From assembly GCA_050297015.1 (NCBI GenBank), contig JBNKRZ010000020.1:24068-88067 (forward strand): DNA of 64,000 bases, written 5' to 3'. The notes below the pieces were generated by a model, which ran no database searches, was not told the origin of the DNA, and saw only the letters and a program-made list of their open reading frames with translations. The number at the start of each line of letters is the position of its first letter. The first letter of the stretch is position 1. Origin of the DNA: JACKJA01 sp050297015 (GTDB taxonomy: Bacteria; Pseudomonadota; Alphaproteobacteria; Micavibrionales; Micavibrionaceae). Positions 34,692 to 43,159 of the stretch are shown here, one piece after another. A program made the position numbers and the translations under genes.

Positions 34692-36110
34692 ATGCCGTTC
34701 ACGTCCCGAAAAAATCAAAAGCGCTCTGCCAAAAGCGCCCGAACAGCCTCAGCGTCGCCGCGCAAGGGCAAGGGTCGTTCGTTCTTCGGCATATCCACCC
34801 CCGCCAATGATTTCAGACCGCTCTACGATCAAACCATGCGCATGAAAGCGGCACTCGGCACGGGCGGCGCGGCGCTGGCTTTGCTCTTGATAGGCCGTTA
34901 CGCCTCGGCGGATTTTACGCTCGTCATCGCGGCATTGATGGGCTTGGGTGGGCTGATCGTCTATGATCTGACGGCCCGGCGCAAATGGGAAAAAAATGTC
35001 GGCGACCAAATGAAAAAGATGACCGATCACCACGACCGTCTTGTTCGCGAAGTCGCGCGCAACCGTAACGACCTGACATCCCTGAAAGACGGCTTTGCGG
35101 AAATCGCCTCCACGGTGCAAGCACAGGGCAAACGCCTGCCGCCTGCGACCTCCGTCGAGGCGCACATGCTAGGCACCGTCGTCGAACAGCTTGGTAAGCT
35201 GGGGGAAAGCGCGCGCTCATCCCTTAAACAGGACGAAGACGACCGCCACATTCTGGCCCTTGAAATCGCACCGCCGCCGGGAAACAGACCGCCCCCGCGC
35301 AGTGAGCTGGACAAGGCGCTCTCCGACAACAAAGCCGAGCGCATGGCCGATTCAACGGTCGTATCTCTCCTTCGTCATGCGTTGGAAAACGACCGCCTTG
35401 ATGCTTTCCTGCAACCGGTTGTCAGCCTGCCGCAACGCAAAATCTGCATGTACGAAGTCTATGGCCGTCTGCGCGCTTCGGGCGGACGCCACCTTCCCGC
35501 CGGGCGTTATATGCCGCTGGCGCACAAAGAATCCCTAACCCCGGCGGTCGATAACATGCTTTTGCTGCGCTGCCTGCGTATGCTTCAAGACAAACGCAGC
35601 AACCTCGAAAACGCGACCTATATCATGAACATCTGCGGCGGGGCGCTGAGCGATAGCGGCTTTATGAATGATCTTGTAACCTTCCTTGCCCGCAATAAAA
35701 ACCTCGCCAAACATCTTGTTTTTGAGCTCACTCAAAGCGAACTGGAAGCCACAAAGGAAGAAATACACCCCCTACTCGACGGCTTGAGTCAGTTGGGCTG
35801 CCGCTTTTCGCTGGACCACTTACGCCATCGCGAAATCAACGTAGCCGCGCTGAAAGCCCGCCACATCCGTTTCATCAAGATGGATGCCGGATGGCTGTTG
35901 AAGGAGGCACAATTGCGCGGCGGTGTTTCGCGTATCCAGCGCCTCAAAAAACAGCTCGCCCTGGCCGAAATCGAGATAATCGTTGAGAAAATAGAAAACG
36001 AGAACATGCTGCGCGAATTACTTGATTTCGATATCGACTACGGCCAAGGCTGGCTATTCGGCAAACCCGACCACCACCACGCCTATCGCCAACTCAAAAA
36101 AGCGGCATAA
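34692..36110 (+). CDS. TipF-like protein with degenerate EAL domain
   Basis: It encodes a 472-residue protein with two closely spaced membrane helices (residues about 50-88, AALGTGGAALALLLIGRYAS then FTLVIAALMGLGGLIVYDL), a coiled coil of about 60 residues, and a C-terminal EAL fold. EAL is EVY at 255-257. MNICGGALSD, VFELTQSE, FSLDHLRH and RFIKMDA occupy the other metal and catalytic positions with several losses, so hydrolysis is unlikely. This architecture matches Caulobacter TipF, a c-di-GMP receptor needed for flagellar placement. The start is uncertain (34659 GTG or 34692 ATG), with no clear ribosome-binding site. The TipF relation is inferred from layout. Confidence 0.7.
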   Translation: MPFTSRKNQKRSAKSARTASASPRKGKGRSFFGISTPANDFRPLYDQTMRMKAALGTGGAALALLLIGRYASADFTLVIAALMGLGGLIVYDLTARRKWEKNVGDQMKKMTDHHDRLVREVARNRNDLTSLKDGFAEIASTVQAQGKRLPPATSVEAHMLGTVVEQLGKLGESARSSLKQDEDDRHILALEIAPPPGNRPPPRSELDKALSDNKAERMADSTVVSLLRHALENDRLDAFLQPVVSLPQRKICMYEVYGRLRASGGRHLPAGRYMPLAHKESLTPAVDNMLLLRCLRMLQDKRSNLENATYIMNICGGALSDSGFMNDLVTFLARNKNLAKHLVFELTQSELEATKEEIHPLLDGLSQLGCRFSLDHLRHREINVAALKARHIRFIKMDAGWLLKEAQLRGGVSRIQRLKKQLALAEIEIIVEKIENENMLRELLDFDIDYGQGWLFGKPDHHHAYRQLKKAA

Positions 36111-36119
36111 CCTCAAAGA

Positions 36120-36226
36120 CGTCATTCCCCGAATCCGCGATAGCGGATTCTAGGGGAATCCATAAGATACGGAACGATTGCTATGGATCCCCCTAGAATT
36201 CGTCAAACAAATTCGGGGGATGACGA
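36120..36226. repeat. Palindromic element family A-like, copy A3
   Basis: CGTCATTCCCCGAATC and GATTCGGGG-type arms flank GGGGAATCCATAAGATACGG and TATGGATCCCCCTAGAATTC. It is more diverged from A1 and A2 than they are from each other. Confidence 0.8.
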
Positions 36227-36249
36227 TAAAAAATGGAAGAGAATGAAGT

Positions 36250-37101
36250 ATGGAAATCAATATTCTCCAGGGGCTACACTCTATTATCGATGACTACGAT
36301 GTGTTTCTTCTCGATGTCTGGGGTGTTCTTCACAACGGCGTGGAGCCGTTCCCCGGTACGATTAATGCGCTAGAGCAATTGCAAGAGGCCGGGAAAACCG
36401 TATGTCTGCTCTCTAATTCTCCCGACCGGGCAAGGGTGCTTACAAAAAAACTTCAGACTTATTTCGGCATTCCGGCTGGACATTACAACCTGATCCTCAG
36501 CAGTGGCGAGGCCGCCTATCACACTCTGAAAGGCTCCACAGCAAAATACCGGATAGTCTCCCGCACAGATTTTGAGTTTCAAACCATTACCGATTTGAAT
36601 CCACATACCGTTAATCACTACGATCAAGCTGATTTTATTCTTAACGCCTACCACGCCGATACGGCATTCCCCGCTGCCGTGCAGGAAGAACTAAAAAAAG
36701 CCGCCGAAGAAAACATCCCGATGATCTGCATCAACCCGGACAAGGTCGTCAATGTCGGGGCGCATACAACCCTTTGCCCCGGCGCGCTGGCTGAAATGTA
36801 CGAAGGCTGGGGCGGGCGCGTTACCTATTACGGCAAGCCGCATGTGCCCTTCTATGAACAGGCATGGGAATTGACGGGATGCCCGGATAAAGCCCGGATG
36901 ATAGCCGTCGGCGATTCCCTCCACACCGATATACAGGGCGCGAACAGCTTCGGGATCGACAGCCTGTTCAACCTGTCCGGCATCCACCGCGATGAAGTGC
37001 TGTGCGATCAATACCGTGACATCCACCCGGAAAAACTGGCCGCTCTCATCGACGACCAGCCCCATAAACCCACAGCCGTTCTAAACGGTTTTGCGTGGTA
37101 A
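36250..37101 (+). CDS. HAD-superfamily class IIA phosphatase
   Basis: It encodes a 283-residue HAD hydrolase of the NagD-like class IIA type, in the alphaproteobacterial subgroup annotated TIGR01459. Motif I is FLLDVWGVLHNG with the nucleophile Asp. VCLLSNSPDRA gives motif II, and MIAVGDSLHTDIQGANSFGI gives motif IV with its acidic pair. A cap domain lies between. It probably dephosphorylates a small metabolite. The substrate is unknown. It stands alone between two repeats, with no operon partner. Confidence 0.82.
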   Translation: MEINILQGLHSIIDDYDVFLLDVWGVLHNGVEPFPGTINALEQLQEAGKTVCLLSNSPDRARVLTKKLQTYFGIPAGHYNLILSSGEAAYHTLKGSTAKYRIVSRTDFEFQTITDLNPHTVNHYDQADFILNAYHADTAFPAAVQEELKKAAEENIPMICINPDKVVNVGAHTTLCPGALAEMYEGWGGRVTYYGKPHVPFYEQAWELTGCPDKARMIAVGDSLHTDIQGANSFGIDSLFNLSGIHRDEVLCDQYRDIHPEKLAALIDDQPHKPTAVLNGFAW

Positions 37102-37112
37102 ATTTATTTTAA

Positions 37113-37240
37113 CGTCATTGCGAGCGTAGCGAAGCAATCCAGAATGCTTCCTTGGGGCACTGGATTGCCGCGTCGAAGCCCTTTAAAGAAGTGTCCCACG
37201 TGCTTCACACTTCGGGACGGGGCTTCTCCTCGCAATGACG
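37113..37240. repeat. Family B palindromic element B4 (full length)
   Basis: CGTCATTGCGAGCGTAGCG and AAGCAATCCAGAATGC at the left are mirrored by CTGGATTGCCGCGTCG and CTCCTCGCAATGACG at the right. The interior GTCCCACGTGCTTCACACTT block is shared with B1, B5 and B6. Confidence 0.92.
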
Positions 37241-37260
37241 GGAGAGTATCTTAAAAAAAA

Positions 37261-37292
37261 TCACTGTGATCTCTGTGCGCTCTGTGGTTAAA
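37261..37292. repeat. Family D repeat D1
   Basis: TCACTGTGATCTCTGTGCGC then TCTGTGGTTAAAA, a pyrimidine-rich repeat with copies at 39131-39160 (inverted), 39257-39288 and 42253-42290. It lies 33 bases before yejA. Confidence 0.75.
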
Positions 37293-37325
37293 ATGAACCG
37301 ATTTTCAAAACCAAAGGAACGATCA

Positions 37326-39128
37326 ATGCTCAGGCTCTTATTCACTGTCGCCCTCATTATCTTCACCGCCCCGGCTTTCGCGCAAGAAGCCCCTGCCCCC
37401 GTTCACGCGCTGGCCATGCACGGCGATGCGAAATACAGCCCCGACTTCACCCATCTGGACTATGTGAACCCCGACGCGCCAAAGGGCGGGAGCTTACGCC
37501 TGTCCGCGCCGGAGACGTTCGACAGCCTCAACCCGTTCATCACCAAGGGCGTGTCCGGCGACGGAATCGGCATGATCTATGATACGCTGATGGAAAAGAG
37601 CTTGGACGAACCGTTCACCACCTACGGCCTGCTGGCGGAAAGCGTTGAAACACCGGAGGACCGCAGCTGGGTCATTTTCAACCTGCGCCCGGAAGCACGC
37701 TGGCACGACGGCCAGCCCGTCACGGCGGAGGATGTCGTCTGGACCTTTAACACGCTTGTAGAGAAAGGCCGCCCCGCTTACCGGGCCTACTATGCCAATG
37801 TCACCAGCGTCGAGGCGCTGGACGAACGGCGGGTTAAGTTCACCTTCGATATGGCCGGAAATCTTGAGTTGCCGCTGATCGTGGGGGAGCTTCAAATCCT
37901 GCCCAAGCATTACTGGACCGATGGCGCTCACAATTTTGAGGAAACATCCCTTGAGCCACCTCTGGGCAGCGGCCCCTACAAAATCGCCAAAATCGATCCG
38001 GGCAAGGGAATCACTTACGAGCGCGTGGCCGACTGGTGGGGCAAAGACCTACCCATCGCCAAGGGGCGCTATAATTTCGACAACATCGAATACAGCTATT
38101 ACCGCGACCAGAATATATCGCTGGAGGCCCTGTTCGGCGGGGAATATGATTTCCGGCAGGAATACACCGCCAAGCTGTGGGCGACGGCTTACGACGCCCC
38201 GGCGGTCAAGGATGGGCGGATTGCCAAACGCCTGATTAAAAACGAATTGCCACAGGGCATGCAGGGCTTTGTTATGAATCTGCGCCGCCCGGTGTTTCAG
38301 GACAAAGCCGTACGGCAAGCCATGGACCTCGCCTTTGACTTTGAATGGGGCAACAAGCAATTCGCCTATAATGCCTACACCCGTACGCGCAGCTATTTCG
38401 CCAATTCCGAGATGGAGGCCAAAGGCCTGCCGGAGGGGCGCGAGCTTGAAATCCTCGAACAATTCCGCGATCAACTGCCGCCGGAAGTTTTTACAACAGA
38501 ATATAACCCGGCCAAAACGGATGGCTCCGGTCAAAACCGCGCGAACCTGCGCCAAGCGATGAAACTGCTGGACGAGGCCGGCTACGTGATGGGCGCGGAC
38601 GGGGTGCGCGTCAACAAGGATACCGGCGTGCGCCTTGAATTTGAATTCATCGTTGCCAGCACCAACGGCGCGTTCGAACGCTGGTTCATGCCGTGGAAGC
38701 AAGCCCTCGAAAAAATCGGCATCAAGGGAACAATCCGCATTATCGACGTGGCGCAATACATCAACCGGATCATGGATTTCGATTACGACATGATCGTCGG
38801 CAGCTACGGCCAGTCAAATTCCCCCGGTAACGAACAGCGCGAATATTGGGGTGCCGACCGCGCGGATATGCAAGGCTCGCGTAACTATATCGGCGTGAAA
38901 GATCCGGTGGTGGACGAACTGGTGGAGATGATCGTCAGCGCCCCCAGCCGGGAAGAACTGGTGCTCCACTGCCGCGCACTCGACCGCGTATTGCAATGGG
39001 GATACTACGTGGTGCCGAACTGGCACATCGCCGCGTGGCGTGTCGCCTACTGGGATAAATTCGGCCAACCGGAGACACAAGCCCCCTATGGCCTCGGTGT
39101 GATTGATACGTGGTGGGCGAAGGAATAA
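37326..39128 (+). CDS. yejA: Oligopeptide ABC transporter substrate-binding protein (YejA type)
   Basis: It encodes a 600-residue periplasmic binding protein of the SBP_bac_5 family. The signal peptide MLRLLFTVALIIFTAPAFA is cleaved before QEA. The body has HALAMHGDAKYSPDFTHLDY, YVNPDAPKGGSLRLSAPETF and ARWHDGQPVTAEDVVWTFN, typical of YejA, which brings oligopeptides or microcin C-like compounds to YejBEF. The start at 37326 follows AAAGGAACG. Its partners yejB, yejE and yejF start 5.4 kb downstream, so the operon is split here by LPS and other genes. Confidence 0.9.
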   Translation: MLRLLFTVALIIFTAPAFAQEAPAPVHALAMHGDAKYSPDFTHLDYVNPDAPKGGSLRLSAPETFDSLNPFITKGVSGDGIGMIYDTLMEKSLDEPFTTYGLLAESVETPEDRSWVIFNLRPEARWHDGQPVTAEDVVWTFNTLVEKGRPAYRAYYANVTSVEALDERRVKFTFDMAGNLELPLIVGELQILPKHYWTDGAHNFEETSLEPPLGSGPYKIAKIDPGKGITYERVADWWGKDLPIAKGRYNFDNIEYSYYRDQNISLEALFGGEYDFRQEYTAKLWATAYDAPAVKDGRIAKRLIKNELPQGMQGFVMNLRRPVFQDKAVRQAMDLAFDFEWGNKQFAYNAYTRTRSYFANSEMEAKGLPEGRELEILEQFRDQLPPEVFTTEYNPAKTDGSGQNRANLRQAMKLLDEAGYVMGADGVRVNKDTGVRLEFEFIVASTNGAFERWFMPWKQALEKIGIKGTIRIIDVAQYINRIMDFDYDMIVGSYGQSNSPGNEQREYWGADRADMQGSRNYIGVKDPVVDELVEMIVSAPSREELVLHCRALDRVLQWGYYVVPNWHIAAWRVAYWDKFGQPETQAPYGLGVIDTWWAKE

Positions 39129-39130
39129 TT

Positions 39131-39288
39131 TTAACCACAGAGGACACAGAGATCACGGGGATATCTCCTCTCTTCCCTGTCATCCTGAGCGTACGCGAAG
39201 GATCTTAAATAAGATTCTTCGGCGCTGCCTCAGAATGACAATGACGCCAATAAAAAATCTCTGTGCTCTCTGTGATCTCTGTGGTGAA
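39131..39288. repeat. Composite repeat: D2 and D3 inverted around E2
   Basis: TTAACCACAGAGGACACAG followed by AGATCACGGGG (39131-39160) is the reverse complement, with changes, of CTCTGTGCTCTCTGTGATCT then CTGTGGTGA (39261-39288). Between them sits family E copy E2 (39179-39239: GTCATCCTGAGC to CTCAGAATGAC). The whole forms a hairpin within a hairpin between yejA and kdsB. Confidence 0.8.
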
Positions 39289-39315
39289 GTAAAAAAACCT
39301 GTGGTAAAAAAAAAC

Positions 39316-40116
39316 ATGCGCACGGCTATCATCATCCCCGCCCGTTACGGCTCAACCCGCTTCCCCGGCAAACCGCTGGTGGAGATCGCGGGCCAAAGCA
39401 TGCTCTCCCGCGTGGTGGAAGTCGGGCGCAAAGCCGCGGCGGCGCATGACAATGTATCCCTGATGGTGGCGACGGAAGACTCCCGCATTGCCGATCATTG
39501 CGCCGCCATCGGTGTTGAATGCATCATGACTTCGGACGCTTGCCGGACCGGCTCCGACCGCGTGCTGGAGGCCGCCGAAACAGCAGGCGGCAATTTCGAT
39601 TTCCTGATGAGCCTGCAAGGCGATGCACCGTTCACCCCGCAAGCCGCCATCGCCGCGATGCTGGAGGCCGTTCACAAAAACCCGGCTATTGAGGTCATAA
39701 CCCCTGTGGTCAATTTACGCTGGAGCGAGCTGGATAATTTACGCGAATCCAAAAAGGCCACGCCCTTTTCCGGCACCACGGCGATTATCGCCCCGGACGG
39801 TAAAGCCCTGTGGTTTTCCAAGACCATCATCCCCGCGATCCGTAAAGAGGACGCCTTGCGCACAGGCAGTGAATTCTCCCCCGTCCACCAGCATATCGGC
39901 CTGTACGGTTACCGTGCGGATATCCTCAAACGCTTTGTGGAATTGCCGGAGGGGCACTACGAAAAGCTGGAGGGCCTCGAACAGCTCCGCTTCCTCGAAA
40001 ACGGGATCAGCATCCAGACCGTCAAAATTGCCGTGGATATCGGCATGGTACAGGCGGGAATAGACTCGCCGGAGGATATCGCCCGCGCCGAAAGGTTGTT
40101 GGCCGATGGAAACTGA
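39316..40116 (+). CDS. kdsB: 3-deoxy-manno-octulosonate cytidylyltransferase KdsB
   Basis: It encodes a 266-residue enzyme that activates Kdo as CMP-Kdo for lipid A core synthesis. The start MRTAIIIPARYGSTRFPGKP is diagnostic. DACRTGSDRVLEAAE, then LMSLQGDAPFTP and YGYRADILKRF, follow the family. GDAPF replaces the usual GDEPL. The ATG at 39316 is chosen because a longer reading runs through repeats E2 and D3. The 3' end overlaps an open frame that continues into the next repeat. Confidence 0.9.
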   Translation: MRTAIIIPARYGSTRFPGKPLVEIAGQSMLSRVVEVGRKAAAAHDNVSLMVATEDSRIADHCAAIGVECIMTSDACRTGSDRVLEAAETAGGNFDFLMSLQGDAPFTPQAAIAAMLEAVHKNPAIEVITPVVNLRWSELDNLRESKKATPFSGTTAIIAPDGKALWFSKTIIPAIRKEDALRTGSEFSPVHQHIGLYGYRADILKRFVELPEGHYEKLEGLEQLRFLENGISIQTVKIAVDIGMVQAGIDSPEDIARAERLLADGN

Positions 40117-40144
40117 CCGCCATTCGCCCTCCCCCAACGAACAT

Positions 40145-40279
40145 CGTCATTGCGAGAGAGCAGCGCGAACGAAGCAATCCAGAGCCACAAAGAAAGATTC
40201 TGGATTGCCGCGTCGGCCGCTTGTTAAGGAGTTGTTCCACGCGCTCTGCGCTTCGGAACGCGGCCTCCTCGCAATGACG
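40145..40279. repeat. Family B palindromic element B5
   Basis: A full-length copy: CGTCATTGCGAGAGAGCAG and GAAGCAATCCAGA at the left, TCTGGATTGCCGCGTCGGCC and CCTCGCAATGACG at the right. The ATG inside the final CGCAATGACG is the likely start codon of the next gene. Confidence 0.92.
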
Positions 40280-42103
40280 GCCTTCACTATTCTCCTCCTC
40301 ACCGCTTTCACCTGCGCCCTGTTTTTTACAGGCTACATGAACATCCTCTATGCCCCGGCCCTTGTCGCTTTACTCATCATAGCGGGCTTTATTGCGATTT
40401 CCTCCATCTGGCGCGGCTTGATTATCCCCTCCGGTGCGCCCGTCATAGCCCTCCTCGCGTTCTGGCTCTATATAACAGCGAGCCTGCTGTGGACGAGTGT
40501 GCCGTTTGCCAGCACAGTGACATGGCTGATCTTGACGGCGATGCCGCTGCTGTTCTTCACCCTGCTGACCGGAGACAACAGAGAGGTACGCCTGACCTAT
40601 GCCGCCGGAGCGCTCATGGCTGCGCTTACTCTCCTCGCGGGCTGGGCGCTTATCGACTATCTGTTTTTCGGCGGCGGAATCGGCCATCGCGCGCATGCAG
40701 GACAGCCCAACCCCAACATACTGGCGGGCCTGATAAATTTGGGCTTTCTTCCCGCGCTGGCCCTGTTCTTGTCCGCACAAAATCATAAGTTTCTCAAACT
40801 GCTCTTAACCCTGCTGTTCTTTGCCGCTCTTCTGGCCACCGAAAGCCGCGGCGGGATTATCAGCGGCGGCGGGGCCGCAGCCGTTCTTTTCTTTTCTCTA
40901 CGTCCGTGCGTCGACAAACAGAAAATCCTCAGCCTGCTCATTACAACAGCACTGATCTTCACGGCATTCCAGTTCGCTGGCCAGTCGGGGGAGCGCCTTG
41001 CCGCCCTCACAGCCCCGGCGCAGGAAAAGGAAATCACATCCCGCGTAGCAATCTGGCAATCAACGCTGGCCATCATAAAGGACCACCCGCTGACCGGGAC
41101 GGGGCTGGGCTCGTTCCATCATGTCTACCCGGCCTACCGCATACCGGATGCCGATAATTCCGCCGGGCACTGGGCGCATAACGATCCGCTGCAATTCGCC
41201 GCCGAGGCAGGAATCATCGCGCCGCTGCTGTTCTATGCGTTCTTGCTCACCGTGCTTATCCGCACCATCACGGCGATGCGCGCCCTGCCCCCGGCTTCCC
41301 CGCTGCGCCCGGCGATTATGGGCCTGTTCTGCGCCCTTCTTGCCGTCGCCCTCCACAGCCATACGACGTTCCCCCTGTATATATTGAGCACCCTGATCGT
41401 CTGCGCTGTATGGGGCGCGGCGTGGTACGAGCTAACGGCAAGGGCTTTAGACAAACCTTCCTTCATTGCACCTGATACGCCCGGCGCGCAAAAGATCATT
41501 TTGAGCATTCCAGCCCTGTGTTTCCTTCTGCTGCTGAGCGGCATAACCCTTTCCAGCGCCGCGGGGACCTATTTCACCGGGCAAGCCCAAGCCGCCATCG
41601 AGCGGGGCCGGACGGGAGCCTTTCAGACAGCTCTGACCAAAGCCCGTACTTACGGCCTTGCCACCCTGCCCGATCCTTTTGTGATGCAAGCCGGGCTTTA
41701 TATCGACCTGCTAGCCGCGCCCGTCCTGTTTACTGCCGAGGAACAAGCCACAATGTACAGCGATGCCCTGGCACTCCTCAACGATGCGCAGAGCCTCAAC
41801 CCCTACTGGGCCGCCATTGACTACAAACGCGGCAAGCTCTTCCTGACGCAAAACGAAACCGCCAACGCCGCCGCCGCACTTCAGACCGCCATCACCAAAA
41901 ACCCGCAACACGCCAAAGCCCGGCAAACACTGGCCACGCTTTATATGAGACAAGGCCGCCCCCTCGATGCTTATGAGGTTTTAGAAGCCGGATTGCACTT
42001 CCCGCACAGCCGGACGGTTGACGCGGAATTTAAAACCGTTATGAAAGAGATCAAACCGCTCGCAGCTTTGCAACAACGCTATAAGAAACCTCCTCTCCCC
42101 TGA
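40274..42103 (+). CDS. O-antigen ligase-like membrane protein with TPR tail
   Basis: It encodes a 609-residue integral membrane protein. About ten helices fill residues 1-400. A Wzy/WaaL-type segment is seen (SRVAIWQSTLAIIKDHPLTG followed by TGLGSFHHVYPAYR), then a TPR-like C-terminal part (SDALALLNDAQSLNPYWAAI). Such proteins join or polymerise surface polysaccharide. The gene begins right after kdsB. An upstream reading to 40106 would translate nearly all of repeat B5, so the ATG at 40274 inside B5 is preferred. The stop lies three bases before repeat B6. Confidence 0.8.
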   Translation: MTAFTILLLTAFTCALFFTGYMNILYAPALVALLIIAGFIAISSIWRGLIIPSGAPVIALLAFWLYITASLLWTSVPFASTVTWLILTAMPLLFFTLLTGDNREVRLTYAAGALMAALTLLAGWALIDYLFFGGGIGHRAHAGQPNPNILAGLINLGFLPALALFLSAQNHKFLKLLLTLLFFAALLATESRGGIISGGGAAAVLFFSLRPCVDKQKILSLLITTALIFTAFQFAGQSGERLAALTAPAQEKEITSRVAIWQSTLAIIKDHPLTGTGLGSFHHVYPAYRIPDADNSAGHWAHNDPLQFAAEAGIIAPLLFYAFLLTVLIRTITAMRALPPASPLRPAIMGLFCALLAVALHSHTTFPLYILSTLIVCAVWGAAWYELTARALDKPSFIAPDTPGAQKIILSIPALCFLLLLSGITLSSAAGTYFTGQAQAAIERGRTGAFQTALTKARTYGLATLPDPFVMQAGLYIDLLAAPVLFTAEEQATMYSDALALLNDAQSLNPYWAAIDYKRGKLFLTQNETANAAAALQTAITKNPQHAKARQTLATLYMRQGRPLDAYEVLEAGLHFPHSRTVDAEFKTVMKEIKPLAALQQRYKKPPLP

Positions 42104-42105
42104 AC

Positions 42106-42235
42106 CGTCATTGCGAGCGACCAACGGAGCGAAGCAATCCAGAATCTTCCTTGTGGCTCTGGATTGCCGCGTCGGCCTTTTTAAAGATGTCCCCCGCGCT
42201 CCGCGCTTCGGGACAGCGGCCTCCTCGCAATGACG
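42106..42235. repeat. Family B palindromic element B6 (full length)
   Basis: CGTCATTGCGAGCGACCAAC and GAAGCAATCCAGAATC at the left pair with CTGGATTGCCGCGTCGGCC and CTCCTCGCAATGACG at the right, with the GTCCCCCGCGCTCC block inside. Closest to B4 and B5. Confidence 0.92.
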
Positions 42236-42252
42236 ATAGGAAAACCAGGAAA

Positions 42253-42290
42253 AACCTCTGTGTACTCTGTGTTCTCTGTGGTAAAAAAAA
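42253..42290. repeat. Family D repeat D4
   Basis: ACCTCTGTGTACTCTGTGTT then CTCTGTGGTAAAAA, the same CTCTGTG-rich unit as D1 and D3, ending three bases before the next ATG. There is no normal ribosome-binding site between. Confidence 0.75.
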
Positions 42291-42293
42291 ATC

Positions 42294-42914
42294 ATGACTA
42301 CAACGTTAATTATAGCCCGTCACGGGAACACCTTCGGCCCCGGGGACACACCGACCCGCGTTGGCGGCCGCACCGATTTGCCGCTGGTTGAAAAGGGCCA
42401 CGAACAAGCCCGCGCTATCGGAAGATATTTAAACAAAAACAGACTGATACCGGATATTGTTTATGCGGCACCTTTAAAGCGCACACTAGAAACGGCACAA
42501 ATCGCCATCAAGGAAAGCGGCGTCACAAACCCTGTCTATCAACTTGATATATTTAAGGAAATCGACTACGGCCCCGATGAGAACAAAACCGAAGACGAAG
42601 TCATCGCCCGCATCGGCGCACAGACCATCAAAGACTGGGATGAAAGCGCCATCGTGCCGAACGGCTGGGACGTTGATCCTGATGAGATCATCCAAAACTG
42701 GAAGGGCTTCGCCGGGCACATTACGGAGCATGATGATAATGAAGTAATTCTCGTCGTGACCTCTAACGGGATCGCCCGCTTTGCCCCGCACATCACCGGG
42801 GATTTTGAAGGCTTTGCCCGCGATCACAAAATCAAGATTTCCACCGGCGCGTTGTGTATTTTCGAACATGACGGTACGCGCTGGACCGTCAAAGACTGGA
42901 ATGTGAAGCCATGA
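42294..42914 (+). CDS. Histidine phosphatase family protein
   Basis: It encodes a 206-residue phosphoglycerate-mutase-like protein. The phospho-acceptor motif is LIIARHGNTFGPGD, followed by RVGGRTDLPLVEKGHEQARA and YAAPLKRTLETAQIA. The second catalytic histidine normally lies in S-H-G. Here the segment is LVVTSNGIARF, so Asn replaces it. Activity may be altered or the residue supplied elsewhere. Substrate unknown. It overlaps slyX by four bases. Confidence 0.85.
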   Translation: MTTTLIIARHGNTFGPGDTPTRVGGRTDLPLVEKGHEQARAIGRYLNKNRLIPDIVYAAPLKRTLETAQIAIKESGVTNPVYQLDIFKEIDYGPDENKTEDEVIARIGAQTIKDWDESAIVPNGWDVDPDEIIQNWKGFAGHITEHDDNEVILVVTSNGIARFAPHITGDFEGFARDHKIKISTGALCIFEHDGTRWTVKDWNVKP

Positions 42915-43153
42915 CCGAACAAAGCCAAGACCGCCTGACAGACATCGAAACGCAGCTAGCCCATCAGGACCGGCAAATCACCGAGCTTAACGATATGATC
43001 GCCGAGCAGTGGAAAGTCATCGACGCGCTGAAACGTAAGCTGGGACAAACGGACGATAAAATCGAAGAGCTAAGATACCGTTCCGAATCCGGCGAAGGCG
43101 AGGCGCTCTCCGCCACAGAGATCGCCGCCCGCGATAAACCCCCACATTATTAG
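42911..43153 (+). CDS. slyX: SlyX family protein
   Basis: It encodes an 80-residue coiled-coil protein. The pattern RLTDIETQLAHQDRQITELN, then EQWKVIDALKRKL, and the terminal KPPHY are typical of SlyX. Function is unknown in all bacteria. It is coupled to the phosphatase by ATGA and ends six bases before a convergent gene. Confidence 0.85.
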   Translation: MTEQSQDRLTDIETQLAHQDRQITELNDMIAEQWKVIDALKRKLGQTDDKIEELRYRSESGEGEALSATEIAARDKPPHY

Positions 43154-43159
43154 AGAATA

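Noticed and set aside
39103..39315. N-terminal extension of kdsB
   Set aside because: It reads through repeats D2, E2 and D3 and precedes the diagnostic KdsB start at 39316.
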